Assembly (NCBI GenBank): GCA_000403255.2
Contig: KE159595.1
Location: 1 to 64,000, forward strand
Reading direction: 5' to 3'
DNA length: 64,000 nt
Origin: Lachnospiraceae bacterium 3-1
GTDB taxonomy: Bacteria > Bacillota > Clostridia > Lachnospirales > Lachnospiraceae
Shown here: one piece after another, positions 1 to 8,044 of the stretch
Position numbering within the stretch: the first letter of the stretch is position 1
Layout of the letters: every line of letters starts with the position of its first letter
The notes under the pieces: model-generated
What the model was told of the DNA's origin: nothing
Databases searched by the model: none
What the model saw: the letters and a program-made list of their open reading frames with translations, nothing else
Position numbers and translations under genes: made by a program

Positions 1-1310
1 TTGATATCCTGCGCAGACGCATTGATGACGAAGCATTTATCACATTGATGTGGAAGTTTTTAAAAGCCGGATATATGGAACAATGGCAGTACAACAGGAC
101 ATACTGCGGCACACCGCAAGGTTCTGGCATCAGTCCTGTTCTGGCAAATATTTATCTGCATGAACTGGATATGTACGTGGAGGAATATAAGGCAGGCTTT
201 ATAAAAGGAAACAGGATAAACCGCAAAGTGAATCCGGAATACGCCAGACGGAACCGTGAGGTGCAGAGGTTTATGCGCCAGAACAGGGAAGTATGGGACA
301 GCCTTAGTGAAGCCGAAAAGAAAGAACGTGCCGGGGAATTACGCAGACTGCGGGAGAAACAGAGGGAAATCCCGTCTAAGCAGTTTCGGGATGAAACTTA
401 CAAAAACCTGCAATACGTCCGTTATGCGGATGATTTTATCATAAGCATTATCGGGAGCAAAAAGGATGCAGAAGCCTTAAAAGCAGATTTAGCCGTGTTC
501 CTCAAAGAAAAACTGAACCTTACACTGTCAGTGGAGAAAACCAAAATCACTCACGCAACTGACCGGGCGAGGTTTCTTGGCTACGATATTTCAATTTCAA
601 AAAGCCGGGAAGTCACAAAACGTCAGGGAAGGAAAGTGAAGGGATACAGCGGCGCAGTGAAACTATATATGCCGCATGAGAAATGGGAATCGAAACTATT
701 GGAGTATGGTGCAATCCGTATCAAAAAAGACAAAGTTACACACAAAGAGCACTGGAAAGCCATTCACAGACCACAGCTCATTAACCGCAAAGACATTGAA
801 ATTCTGTCAAAGTACAACTCTGAAATCAGAGGTCTGTACAACTACTACTCACTGGCATGTAATATATGCGCAATGAGCAAGTTTGCGGGTCTGATGCATT
901 ACAGTATGCTGAAAACATTCGCAAATAAATACCGCACAAAGACCAGAAAGATTAAGAAGAAATATTTTAGAGATGGACGGTTTACAGTCATTTACAAGAC
1001 AAAAAGCGGTATGAAAGAGAGCGTATTTTACAGGGGGCCTTTTATCCGCAAGGATAAGCCCAATGTGCCGCAGGCAGATATTCTTCCGGCCTACAAACGG
1101 TATGACAGAGCAAACCGCATAGCGGCAAAACTGCGCTCGAAAACTTGTGAACTCTGCGGACAGTACACAAATGACGTGGAGATTCATCAGGTAAAACGGC
1201 TGAAAAGCCTTAGCGGTGAATATGAGTGGGAAAAAGTTATGCTGAAGAACCGCAGGAAAACGCTGGCAGTATGCCCGGCGTGCCACCGTGAGATACACGG
1301 AAAAGACTGA
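1..1310 (+). CDS. ltrA: Group II intron reverse transcriptase/maturase with HNH domain, 5' partial
   Basis: The open frame enters from the left edge; the first ATG is at 45, but the frame is already RT-like before it. The protein copies intron RNA into DNA during retrohoming and helps the intron fold for splicing. Visible motifs are the RT signature TPQGSGISPVLANIYLHELD (about 100-160), the catalytic YADD box (423-434), a basic maturase/X region, and a C-terminal HNH endonuclease with CELC (near 1146) and CPACHREIH (near 1280). The HNH domain indicates a mobile intron able to cleave the second target strand. All core motifs seen are intact. The N-terminal RT0-RT3 blocks lie outside the window. 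Confidence 0.93.
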   Translation, partial: DILRRRIDDEAFITLMWKFLKAGYMEQWQYNRTYCGTPQGSGISPVLANIYLHELDMYVEEYKAGFIKGNRINRKVNPEYARRNREVQRFMRQNREVWDSLSEAEKKERAGELRRLREKQREIPSKQFRDETYKNLQYVRYADDFIISIIGSKKDAEALKADLAVFLKEKLNLTLSVEKTKITHATDRARFLGYDISISKSREVTKRQGRKVKGYSGAVKLYMPHEKWESKLLEYGAIRIKKDKVTHKEHWKAIHRPQLINRKDIEILSKYNSEIRGLYNYYSLACNICAMSKFAGLMHYSMLKTFANKYRTKTRKIKKKYFRDGRFTVIYKTKSGMKESVFYRGPFIRKDKPNVPQADILPAYKRYDRANRIAAKLRSKTCELCGQYTNDVEIHQVKRLKSLSGEYEWEKVMLKNRRKTLAVCPACHREIHGKD

Positions 1311-1334
1311 CTTTGTTAGTTGACGGCATATGGA

Positions 1335-1368
1335 GAGCCGTGTGCATCGAGAGGTGCCCGCACGGTTC
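1335..1368 (+). ncRNA. Group II intron domain V
   Basis: This is a 34-nt hairpin whose GAGCCGTG arm pairs with CACGGTTC (one G-U pair), with an upper stem capped by a GAGA tetraloop. The catalytic AGC triad lies at the base of the 5' strand. It sits 24 nt after the maturase stop, the expected place. Domain V is the active-site hairpin of the ribozyme. The following GAGG...CCTC stem (about 1370-1398) with an unpaired A is the likely domain VI carrying the branch point. Confidence 0.85.
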
Positions 1369-1400
1369 GGGAGGGAGCGTCCACGAGGCGCTTACCTCAT

Positions 1401-1751
1401 GACCTTTACAACACTTCCGACACAAGGGGTACATCACAGTCCTACGGTCTGAATTACCAAAAGACCGGGAAGGCGTTGATGAGCCAGGATGAGATTGCGG
1501 TCATGGACGGCGGGAAATGTATCATGCAGCTTAGAGGCGTCAGACCATTCTTCTCGGATAAATTCGATATAACGAAGCATAGCAGGTACAAAGAGCTGTC
1601 CGATTATGACCCGAAAAACACCTTTGACATTGAGGACTATGTGAAGCATCTGCAGCACATGAAAGTTACTCCAAATACAGAGGTGGATGAAGCGTTTGAC
1701 TGCGGGGAAGTCAGCGGGCAGGAGGATAATTCCCCGACTACAACTGAATAG
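1401..1751 (+). CDS. virD4: VirD4/TraG-type coupling protein, 3' exon
   Basis: This is the C-terminal part of the ATPase that hands the relaxase-bound DNA to the mating channel at the membrane. The readable frame contains GTSQSYGLNYQKTGKALMSQ, then EIAVMDGGKCIMQLRGVRPF and FSDKFDITKH, a block typical of VirD4 proteins of Firmicute ICEs. It ends with an acidic tail and a TAG at 1749. The Walker motifs would be in the 5' exon, outside the window. It is expressed only if the intron upstream splices. A second, diverged copy of the same C-terminus lies at 13078-13329. Confidence 0.85.
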   Translation, partial: DLYNTSDTRGTSQSYGLNYQKTGKALMSQDEIAVMDGGKCIMQLRGVRPFFSDKFDITKHSRYKELSDYDPKNTFDIEDYVKHLQHMKVTPNTEVDEAFDCGEVSGQEDNSPTTTE

Positions 1752-1754
1752 CGG

Positions 1755-1777
1755 CTTCTGGACATTGTGTCCAGAAG
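1755..1777. repeat. 23-bp palindrome, copy 1 (intergenic)
   Basis: Arms CTTCTGGACA and TGTCCAGAAG flank a TTG centre. It begins three bases after the virD4 stop. Two further copies with the same arms are at 44108 and 63827, both inside genes. It could act as a terminator-like hairpin or protein site here, but it has no T-tract. Confidence 0.9.
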
Positions 1778-2034
1778 TACAAAACGACAACTGAATATGG
1801 AACTTGTAAATCTTTGGCATAAAGCCAAAATCAGGAGTTTTGTATGTACTTTGGGAACGGACAAAACAGGACACCCGGCACAGCCTATCGCCAAACAGAA
1901 TGTACCGGATGCCCGCACGGGGTTCTCCTAAAGGATTCCCCTGCCCTTATTGTACCACAAAGGGCGGGGGATTTACATATCAAAGCTCTTTCTTTATCAA
2001 AAAATCAAATTTAAGGAAAGAAAGAGGTAGAAAA

Positions 2035-2165
2035 ATGAGTTTTTTCACAACAGCGGTAACAGGATTAAAGACAGTCGTAACAGCAATCGGCGCAGGCGTG
2101 GCAGTATGGGGTGTTATCAATCTGCTTGAGGGATATGGGAATGATAACCCTGGGGCAAATGCTCA
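2035..2165 (+). pseudogene. maff2: Maff2-family small membrane protein, 5' half, split by IMEs
   Basis: The reading begins at ATG 2035 after an AAGAGGTAG ribosome site and runs MSFFTTAVTGLKTVVTAIGA, a hydrophobic helix, then WGVINLLEGYGNDNPGANA. The Maff2 family is a short (about 70 aa) membrane protein found between virD4 and virB6 in these ICEs; its job in transfer is not established. After GCTCA at 2161-2165 the frame leaves the family and stops at 2173. Joining this point to 37107 gives an in-frame 71-residue protein, so both halves belong to one gene cut by about 34.9 kb. Several IME recombinases target this gene. Confidence 0.85.
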
Positions 2166-2257
2166 TGTACGGTAAAGAAGCAAGCAACCGAAAACAAGAG
2201 ATAGACCGCCAGCACCACACTATTCCGAACCAAAGAAGCCAAAGACCAAAAGACAAA

Positions 2258-2405
2258 CATTATGGAAATGTGCATAACAGGCTATGGAATCATGGATAAC
2301 TCTATTCACAGCACATGGAAAAGCTAAAGTGCAGCTTTCCCACGTCCTGCAAACAGAGTTACCCACAATTCCATGAGACAGCCAGTTATACACATTCCCA
2401 CAATG
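2258..2405. repeat. 148-bp imperfect inverted repeat with DnaA-box-like sites (IME1)
   Basis: The two halves are reverse complements over about 70 bases each, around AGCTAAAGTGCAGCT. Inside are four DnaA-box-like nonamers: TTATGCACA (minus strand, 2269-2277), TTATCCATG (minus, 2291-2299), TTACCCACA (2359-2367) and TTATACACA (2386-2394). The same structure is at 13547-13695 in IME2. Symmetry plus DnaA-like sites suggests an origin or a control site; it holds no gene. Confidence 0.75.
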
Positions 2406-2426
2406 CCGATGACGACGGAATCCCTC

Positions 2427-3396
2427 TCATTCATTCATACTTGTTTCCAAACTGCAATAATGCTGATGTAATTCATATATTTTTTGCTGCATTAGTTTTA
2501 TTAGCTCCAATGGTGCTAACACAGTGGCGTTGTTCCCAAATGGCAATATATAATCGGCAACCCATTCTAAAGCTGCATGATTTATTTCCATGTTGATTAT
2601 CCCGCCGCCCGTTGGAAATGTTGTTAATCCGCTTGCAAGTAAACATTCACTTTCACAGCGTTTAACGCCTATATCCGTTAGTTGGATTTTCATATGGTAA
2701 TCATTCCTAACATCTGTTTTTTCAAGATATTCTTGAATAGACGTAGGAATAGGGTATTTCCCTTTTGGATAGGGCTTTTCCTCTATGATTTCTTTAATAC
2801 GGTCAACCCGGAATACTCTGATTTGATTTGCCGTTGTACAATAGGCGGGGCAATACCAAAGTCCATTCATAGCATATAAGCCGATAGGTATAATTGTGCG
2901 TGTACTTTCAGAATATGTTGACGAATACCGTATTGTTGCGGCATGACGGTTTATCACAACAAGGAACATTGATTTAAGTAATGGCGAATCGCAATGTCTG
3001 TCTGGAATCCAAAATACTACCTTGTTTTGAATCTGCGTAATACTGTTTTGTACATCTAATGGCAGACAATTCAAAAATTTTTTTTAGGACGGATATGGTT
3101 TCCTGTTCAAACGGCAAGTCACGGTGATATTGCAAGGCTTGACAGGCAAAGAAAATAGCTTTTGCTTCGCTTTCTGAAAAAGCAATAGGCGGCAAAATGC
3201 GTTCTTTTAAGATATGATACCCACCCGCCGCCCCAACTTCGGAGTAAAGAGGGAAACCAGCTTGTTCCAATTCTTGCAAGTCACGTAGTATGGTTCTTTT
3301 TGATACGGAAAATTCATTTGCCAATTCGCCTACAGTAAAATCTTTTTTTGCATTTATTGTTATCATCATCTCGATAAGCCGTTCTGCTTTTGACAT
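2427..3396 (-). pseudogene. WYL-domain (YafY-type) transcriptional regulator, frameshifted
   Basis: The 5' part (3396 down to about 3080) encodes a helix-turn-helix region: MSKAERLIEMMITINAKKDF, then ELANEFSVSKRTILRDLQEL. The 3' part (about 3074-2427) encodes the WYL ligand-binding domain with TIRYSSTYSESTRTIIPIGL and GLWYCPAYC. The two are in different frames, joined at a run of eight A on the coding strand (about 3081-3088). Removing one A gives a continuous VLKKFLNCLPLDVQN. An AAGGAG site precedes the ATG. WYL proteins are one-component repressors that sense ligands or nucleic acid. The frameshift may be a lesion, slippage-based switching, or a sequencing error. IME1-specific cargo. Confidence 0.8.
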
Positions 3397-3525
3397 TTTT
3401 GAACTCCTTTCCGAATGGTGACAGCCCTTGTCACTATTCTATGATAAACTATCCATGTACCAAATGCAATATAGCATTAAAACGAAACCATGCACGCCCC
3501 ATGTGGGAGAAAGGGGGAATCATTT

Positions 3526-3985
3526 ATGGCTTGTACAGAAGCATACAAAGAACATATCATGTATACGTTCAACGGCTTTTGCAAGACCGTCATACGCTTT
3601 GCGGCTATCAACGCATGGCGTGACAGGAGCAGACGGCGGACAAAAAGAAATATCCCTTGAATACCTCATAGAAGAAAAGTTTTACCCTTTAGGCACAACA
3701 GACGAATATTTTGAAGCACCCTATGAAGAATACTCCATTACGATGTGCGGTCAGACAGTTATCCTCACCAACGGAAAACTTGCCGCCGCCCTGTTAGCCC
3801 TGCCGGAGAAAAACCGGGAAATCATTTTCCTTTACTTTTTCAGGCATTACACACAGCGGGAAATCGGGGAAATGTACGGACGCTGCCGGAGTACGACCGG
3901 GTATCAAATCCATAGGACTTTACAACTCCTGCATAAAGAAATGGAGGTGCTTTCACATGGGGAATCCGAATCTTTTGCCTTATGA
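3526..3985 (+). pseudogene. Sigma-70-like regulator (Tn916 orf7 type), frameshifted
   Basis: The start at 3526 follows an AGAAAGGGGG site and reads EAYKEHIMYTFNGFCKTVIR as in IME2 (14836). At about 3640 IME1 has one extra A (GGCGGACAAAAAG against GGCGGCAAAAAG), which throws it to a stop (44 codons). The downstream part in the shifted frame keeps the region 4-like helix-turn-helix, with LPEKNREIIFLYFF and REIGEMYGRCRSTTGYQIHR. Such small sigma-like proteins regulate conjugative element genes. The intact sister at 14836-15294 makes this a clear single-base lesion, unless it is a sequencing error. Confidence 0.85.
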
Positions 3986-4169
3986 AACGATTGTCCGGGC
4001 GACCAGAGGAGAGCCGGAAGCCGTGGAAGAGGTTTTATGCCATTACAGCAAGCGTATCCGTATGGCAGCCCTTGAAAATGGTCATATAGATACAGACACC
4101 GAGGATAGCATAAAACAGCGGCTTATCTCTGCTTTGTTCCGTTTTCGGTTTGACGGACAGGCTACATAA
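3957..4169 (+). CDS. Helix-turn-helix small protein (Tn916 orf8 type)
   Basis: Seventy residues starting MGNPNLLPYETIVRATRGEP, overlapping the sigma-like gene by 29 bases, with GGAGG placed 11 bases upstream of the ATG. Proteins of this size and start are the usual partner of the sigma-like protein in Tn916-related elements and are annotated as helix-turn-helix domain proteins. The overlap implies coupled translation. The IME2 copy (15266-15478) is about 85% identical by eye. The function is regulatory by association only. Confidence 0.8.
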   Translation: MGNPNLLPYETIVRATRGEPEAVEEVLCHYSKRIRMAALENGHIDTDTEDSIKQRLISALFRFRFDGQAT

Positions 4170-4175
4170 TGGGAG

Positions 4176-4604
4176 GTGAGATTTGTCGGGAAAATAGTCA
4201 TGCTTACATTCAATGGCACAGAAGAAAAAGCGATTGAAAAAGCCATAGCTGGCCTTGCCCATATAATACCGCTGGAAGCCATGCCGCCGCCACACTTCCC
4301 CACACTGATTTTTCCAGGATTGGAAATCAGATTACACCAACGCCGGGTACTGAAAGGCGGGGCAGACATAAATCTCACCCGTTTAGAGTATGGCGCACTC
4401 TGTTGCCTTGCCACCAGTCCGGGGAGGGTATTTACAAAGGCGCAAATCTTTGAAACTGTATGGAGCATGGAAAGTGAAAGCTGCCAGTCAAGCGTTGCCA
4501 ATGTAATTTGCAACTTGCGAAAAAAGATAGAGCCGGACAACCGCAAGCCTACCTACATAAAGACCGTTATAGGCGTGGGCTATAAGTTTGTTTCCAGAGA
4601 ATGA
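4176..4604 (+). CDS. OmpR/PhoB-type winged-helix protein without receiver domain
   Basis: The C-terminal 100 residues match the DNA-binding domain of OmpR/PhoB response regulators: NLTRLEYGALCCLATSPGRV, then QIFETVW, SSVANVICNLRKKIE and YIKTVIGVGYKF. The N-terminal 45 residues are too short for a phospho-acceptor receiver, and no receiver aspartates are seen. It is therefore probably a stand-alone transcription factor. The start is uncertain: GTG 4176 sits inside the GGGAGGTGA ribosome site, TTG 4182 is better spaced, and ATG 4200 is also in frame. It occupies the second cargo slot, where IME2 has an unrelated gene. Confidence 0.8.
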   Translation: MRFVGKIVMLTFNGTEEKAIEKAIAGLAHIIPLEAMPPPHFPTLIFPGLEIRLHQRRVLKGGADINLTRLEYGALCCLATSPGRVFTKAQIFETVWSMESESCQSSVANVICNLRKKIEPDNRKPTYIKTVIGVGYKFVSRE

Positions 4605-4683
4605 CAGACAGATTGCTATTGCCGGATAAATATAATATAAATACCCTCAGTGAATCCCCATAGAATGTAAAGGAGAAAATCGT

Positions 4684-4983
4684 ATGGAAAAATTGATGTA
4701 TATGATGATGATTGAGAAAAGCAAGACCTATAATAAAATGACAAAACAGGTAGTTATGGAACACGTTGAGAACATAAGAAAGCTGGACGATGAGGGAAAG
4801 CTGGAAATCTGCGGTGTCTTTAAAGGCTATCCGGGAATGGCAGGTATGTATATCCTAAAAACAGAGAGCCGTGAAGAAGCAGAAGAAATTTGCAAAGCAG
4901 AGCCGCTGGTTATGGGAGGATATGCAACCTACAAATTGGTTGGTTTGCAGATTGCAAACCGGGAAAATAATTACTTGCTGTAA
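4684..4983 (+). CDS. YCII-like domain protein
   Basis: This 99-residue protein opens with MEKLMYMMMIEKSKTYNKMT and contains EHVENIRKLDDEGKLEICGV, then GMAGMYILKTESREEAEEIC and EPLVMGGYATYKLV. That is the size and pattern of the YCII/muconolactone isomerase-like fold (dimeric ferredoxin-like). Members are putative small enzymes of unknown substrate. An AAAGGAG site lies 8 bases upstream. It shares the IME1 second cargo slot with the winged-helix gene and may be under its control; this is inference. Confidence 0.7.
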   Translation: MEKLMYMMMIEKSKTYNKMTKQVVMEHVENIRKLDDEGKLEICGVFKGYPGMAGMYILKTESREEAEEICKAEPLVMGGYATYKLVGLQIANRENNYLL

Positions 4984-5070
4984 TTGCGAAAAGGAACAAT
5001 ACTGGGGCAAATTAAATCCGGCTTATTTGTAAACTGAATAACCGCCGCTACATGGAACGGCACACCAAGA

Positions 5071-5102
5071 CAGGAAATCAAGAAAAGGTTTCCTGTTTTT
5101 TT
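5071..5102 (+). terminator. Terminator/attenuator upstream of mobC (IME1)
   Basis: CAGGAAA and TTTCCTG form a stem followed by seven T. The same hairpin with the same flanks recurs upstream of mobC in IME2 (16059-16090), and a related one precedes the relaxase gene of IME3 (31155-31188). The conservation suggests a control point for mobilization genes. Confidence 0.75.
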
Positions 5103-5488
5103 GCGCCCATTTTTGGCATTTTGAAAAATCGCCAGTATTATGCCGTGCAAAGGGGATAGAAAGAAATTTCCTCTTCCATTTGGCAAATCCGCAAGCTGTC
5201 CGTGGAGGGCAGGCAAAGAGAAATTTCCGTAAATCTCCGCCTATTCCGGCTTGTGTGGTGTTGTAAGGAATAAGGGGAAATTTCCGCAAATCAACGTCCA
5301 TTTTGCATTTTGCAGGTTTGTAGGTATCAGAGGGAGAAATGTTTCCGCAGCTTTGGCAAAATCCCCGTTTGCGGCACTAAAGGTATTGACGGAAGCCCAC
5401 ACAGAGGAAGCCGCCACTTTCTTAGAGCAAGATTCTACCACAGTACCAAATTTCGCCTACCGGCTCATTTTGTCCTATGGGAATCTTG

Positions 5489-5506
5489 TTGGGGTTGCCA
5501 CCCCAA
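5489..5506 (+). other. Candidate oriT hairpin upstream of mobC (IME1)
   Basis: TTGGGGT and ACCCCAA flank a TGCC loop, followed by a GC-rich stretch; the structure and flanks are kept exactly in IME2 (16363-16380), 63 bases before the mobC start. The 4985-5568 stretch holds no convincing gene. Position next to mobC and the relaxase is the only reason to propose an oriT. Confidence 0.4.
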
Positions 5507-5568
5507 GCCCGCCTTTTTGCGGCTTGCGCCGCTTGAAAAAATCCACCCACGAAAGGAGGTTCACAGTC

Positions 5569-5964
5569 ATGAAAAGATACAACATGCCCCACCGAAGCCG
5601 GGTAATCAAGACACGCTTGACCGAGGAAGAATATGCAGAGTTTTCCGAGCGTATCACCCTCTGCAAAATGAGCCAAGCCGAGTTTATCCGGCAAGCCCTT
5701 ATCAAGTCAAGCATACGCCCGGTCATTACCGTTTCCCCGGTCAATGATGAATTACTCTCTGCCGTTGGAAAACTCACAGCCGAATACGGAAAAATCGGCG
5801 GCAACTTGAACCAGATTGCCCACTGTCTGAACGAGTACGGCGCACCCTATAACGCCCTCTCCCAAGAGGTACGAGCCGCCACAGCGGAGCTTGCCGCCTT
5901 GAAGTTTGAAGTCTTGCAGAAAGTAGGTGAAGCCGTTGGCAACGTTCAAACATATCAGCTCTAA
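5569..5964 (+). CDS. mobC: MobC-like relaxosome accessory protein
   Basis: The chosen ATG (5569) follows a GAAAGGAGG site and yields 131 residues; an in-frame extension to 5251 lacks conservation. It contains KTRLTEEEYAEFSERITLCK, a ribbon-helix-helix-like DNA-binding start, then MSQAEFIRQALI and the typical MobC segment GKIGGNLNQIAHCLNEYG. MobC proteins bind oriT and help the relaxase open the nick region. The gene overlaps the relaxase start by 38 bases, implying translational coupling. The IME2 homologue (16442-16837) is nearly identical. Confidence 0.9.
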   Translation: MKRYNMPHRSRVIKTRLTEEEYAEFSERITLCKMSQAEFIRQALIKSSIRPVITVSPVNDELLSAVGKLTAEYGKIGGNLNQIAHCLNEYGAPYNALSQEVRAATAELAALKFEVLQKVGEAVGNVQTYQL

Positions 5965-7567
5965 AAACGCCGACTATGGAGCTGCCGAGCAGTACCTAAC
6001 CTCCCGGCATGACGAGTTTACCATGAAGCCCACCCTTGATGAAAACGGGCGGCTTATACCCCGTGATGATTACCGCATATCTTCCCTTAATTGCGGCGGG
6101 GAGGATTTCGCCATAGCGTGTATGCGCTCCAATCTCCACTATAGGAAAAACCAAAAGAGGGAGGACGTAAAGAGCCACCACTATATCATCAGCTTTGACC
6201 CCCGTGACGCACCCGACAACGGCTTGACCGTAGACCGGGCGCAAGCATTGGGCGAGGAATTTTGCAAGACGCATTTCCCCGGACACCAAGCCCTTGTATG
6301 CACCCACCCGGACGGACATAACCACAGCGGTAATATTCATGTGCATATCGTAATCAATTCTTTGCGGATTGCGGAAGTGCCGCTGCTTCCCTACATGGAA
6401 AGACCAGTCGACACAAGGGAGGGCTGCAAGCACCGCTGTACGGACGCAGCTATGGAATATTTCAAAGTGGAAGTCATGGAGATGTGCCACCGGGAAAGCC
6501 TCTATCAGATTGACTTGCTGAACGGGAGCAAGAATCGCATTACCGAGCGTGAGTATTGGGCGAAGCGGAAAGGACAAGCCGCACTGGATAAAGAGAACGC
6601 TCCCCAAGCCGCCACGGGAGAGCCGCCTAAGCAGACCAAGTTTGAAACCGACAAGGAGAAATTACGGCGCACAATCCGAGCCGCCCTGTCCTCTGCCGTT
6701 TCCTTTGAGGATTTTTCCGGGAAGCTGCTACAACAGGGCGTGACCGTCAAGGAGAGCCGGGGGCGGCTATCCTATCTCACGCCGGACAGGACGAAGCCCA
6801 TCACCGCCCGGAAACTGGGTGATGATTTTGACCGTGCCGCCGTACTGGAAGCACTCACCCAAAACGCACAGAACGCCGCCAGAGCCGCCGAAAAGCCCCT
6901 ACCCAAACAGGAATACCCCCGGAGCATAAAAGACCGCTTACAGCGCAACAAAGCCGCTGTAAACGCCCCGAAAAATGACGGAGTACAACGCATGGTAGAC
7001 CGGGAAGCGAAGCGAGCCGAGGGCAAGGGTATAGGATATGACCGCTGGGCGGCTGTTCACAATCTAAAGCAAATGGCGGCTACCATGAGCGTTTACGAAG
7101 AATCCAGCTTTTCTTCCCCAGAGGAACTGGAAGCCGCCCTTGCCGCCGCCAGTACAGAACTGCATGAAACCACCGGGGAACTGAAAGCCGTGGAAAGCAC
7201 CTTGCGGGAGAAAAAGGACTTGCAGAAACAGCTATTGGCGTACATCAAGACCAAGCCAGCCCGTGACGGATTGCGGGCGCAGAAAACGGAGAAAGCCCGG
7301 AGAGCTTACCGGGAGCAGCACGAAAGCGAGTTTATCATTTCCGAATCTGCCGTCCGGTATTTTAAGGCACAGGGAATCTCCAAGCTGCCAGCGTCCAAAA
7401 CATTACAGACCGAGATTGAGCTGCTTACCAAAGAGAAAAACGCCCTTTACAACGAGTACTGGGAGAAGAAAGCAAGTGTTCGGGAATTGCAGACCGTGAA
7501 AAGCAATATTGACAAAATATTGCGCCGTGAGCCGGAACGGGGAAAGGGGCGGGAAAATGAACGGTAA
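5927..7567 (+). CDS. MobP-type relaxase
   Basis: The 546-residue protein nicks oriT and leads the strand into the mating channel. The start is GTG 5927, inside mobC. The metal-binding histidine motif lies at about residues 126-142 (HPDGHNHSGNIHVHIVINS), and the N-terminal region (GAAEQYLT) holds candidate tyrosines. The C-terminal third is charged and coiled-coil-like. IME2 has a homologue differing at few positions (16800-18440). No lesion is seen, so IME1 may still be mobilizable in spite of its other broken genes. Confidence 0.9.
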   Translation: MKPLATFKHISSKNADYGAAEQYLTSRHDEFTMKPTLDENGRLIPRDDYRISSLNCGGEDFAIACMRSNLHYRKNQKREDVKSHHYIISFDPRDAPDNGLTVDRAQALGEEFCKTHFPGHQALVCTHPDGHNHSGNIHVHIVINSLRIAEVPLLPYMERPVDTREGCKHRCTDAAMEYFKVEVMEMCHRESLYQIDLLNGSKNRITEREYWAKRKGQAALDKENAPQAATGEPPKQTKFETDKEKLRRTIRAALSSAVSFEDFSGKLLQQGVTVKESRGRLSYLTPDRTKPITARKLGDDFDRAAVLEALTQNAQNAARAAEKPLPKQEYPRSIKDRLQRNKAAVNAPKNDGVQRMVDREAKRAEGKGIGYDRWAAVHNLKQMAATMSVYEESSFSSPEELEAALAAASTELHETTGELKAVESTLREKKDLQKQLLAYIKTKPARDGLRAQKTEKARRAYREQHESEFIISESAVRYFKAQGISKLPASKTLQTEIELLTKEKNALYNEYWEKKASVRELQTVKSNIDKILRREPERGKGRENER

Positions 7568-7943
7568 ATGCCCCTACATGGACTACCCACAGTACAGAGC
7601 CGCTAGCCGCCTTGTGCATGAGTGCTGCAACTACGATAACGGCAACTGTATCTTGCTGGATAACGGCGAGCCTTGCGTATGCGTCCAGAGTATCAGCTAT
7701 TCGCTTATATGCCGCTGGTTTAGGATAGCCGTACTGCCATTGGACGGGAAACTGGAAGCCGCCTTACTCCACCGGGCAGACAGGAAACGCTGTACCGAGT
7801 GCGGCGGGTATTTTCTCCCCAAGTCAAACCGGGGGAAATACTGCCCGGATTGCGCCGCAAGAGTGTGCCGCCGGAAAGAAGCCGACAGACAGCGGAAAAG
7901 ATACCACCTTTCTACACATTTAGGCTATGAAAGAAGCCCGTAA
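7557..7943 (+). CDS. Cysteine-rich VLP protein
   Basis: The ATG at 7557 overlaps the relaxase 3' end by 11 bases with GGGGCGGG upstream. The 128-residue product has N-terminal cysteines (HECCNYDNGNCILLDNGEPC) and a C-terminal zinc-ribbon-like block RCTECGGYFLP with CPDC. This is the cysteine-rich VLP family, always found after relaxase genes in such elements. A zinc-binding role in the relaxosome or in replication control is possible but not shown. The C-terminus differs from the IME2 copy, which ends in another basic tail. Confidence 0.8.
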   Translation: MNGKCPYMDYPQYRAASRLVHECCNYDNGNCILLDNGEPCVCVQSISYSLICRWFRIAVLPLDGKLEAALLHRADRKRCTECGGYFLPKSNRGKYCPDCAARVCRRKEADRQRKRYHLSTHLGYERSP

Positions 7944-8044
7944 ATCAAGGCTTTTTTGACCGCCCTCAACGGGTAGGCGATACATTTATCCTTTACCCCC
8001 GAAAACAGCGTTTTAACTGCGTAACAGGAAGCCACAGACAGGAG

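Larger units (their letters stand above)
1..1402 (+). mobile_element. Group II intron inserted in virD4, 5' end outside window
   Basis: The segment holds an intron-encoded reverse transcriptase followed by a recognisable domain V (1335-1368) and a domain VI-like stem (about 1369-1400). Directly after it, the reading frame resumes with a VirD4 C-terminus. The intron lies in the same orientation as virD4, so splicing could restore the mRNA. The exact 3' splice junction is inferred to fall near 1400, where VirD4 similarity starts, and may be off by several bases. The 5' exon and the ribozyme domains I-III are outside the window. Confidence 0.85.
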
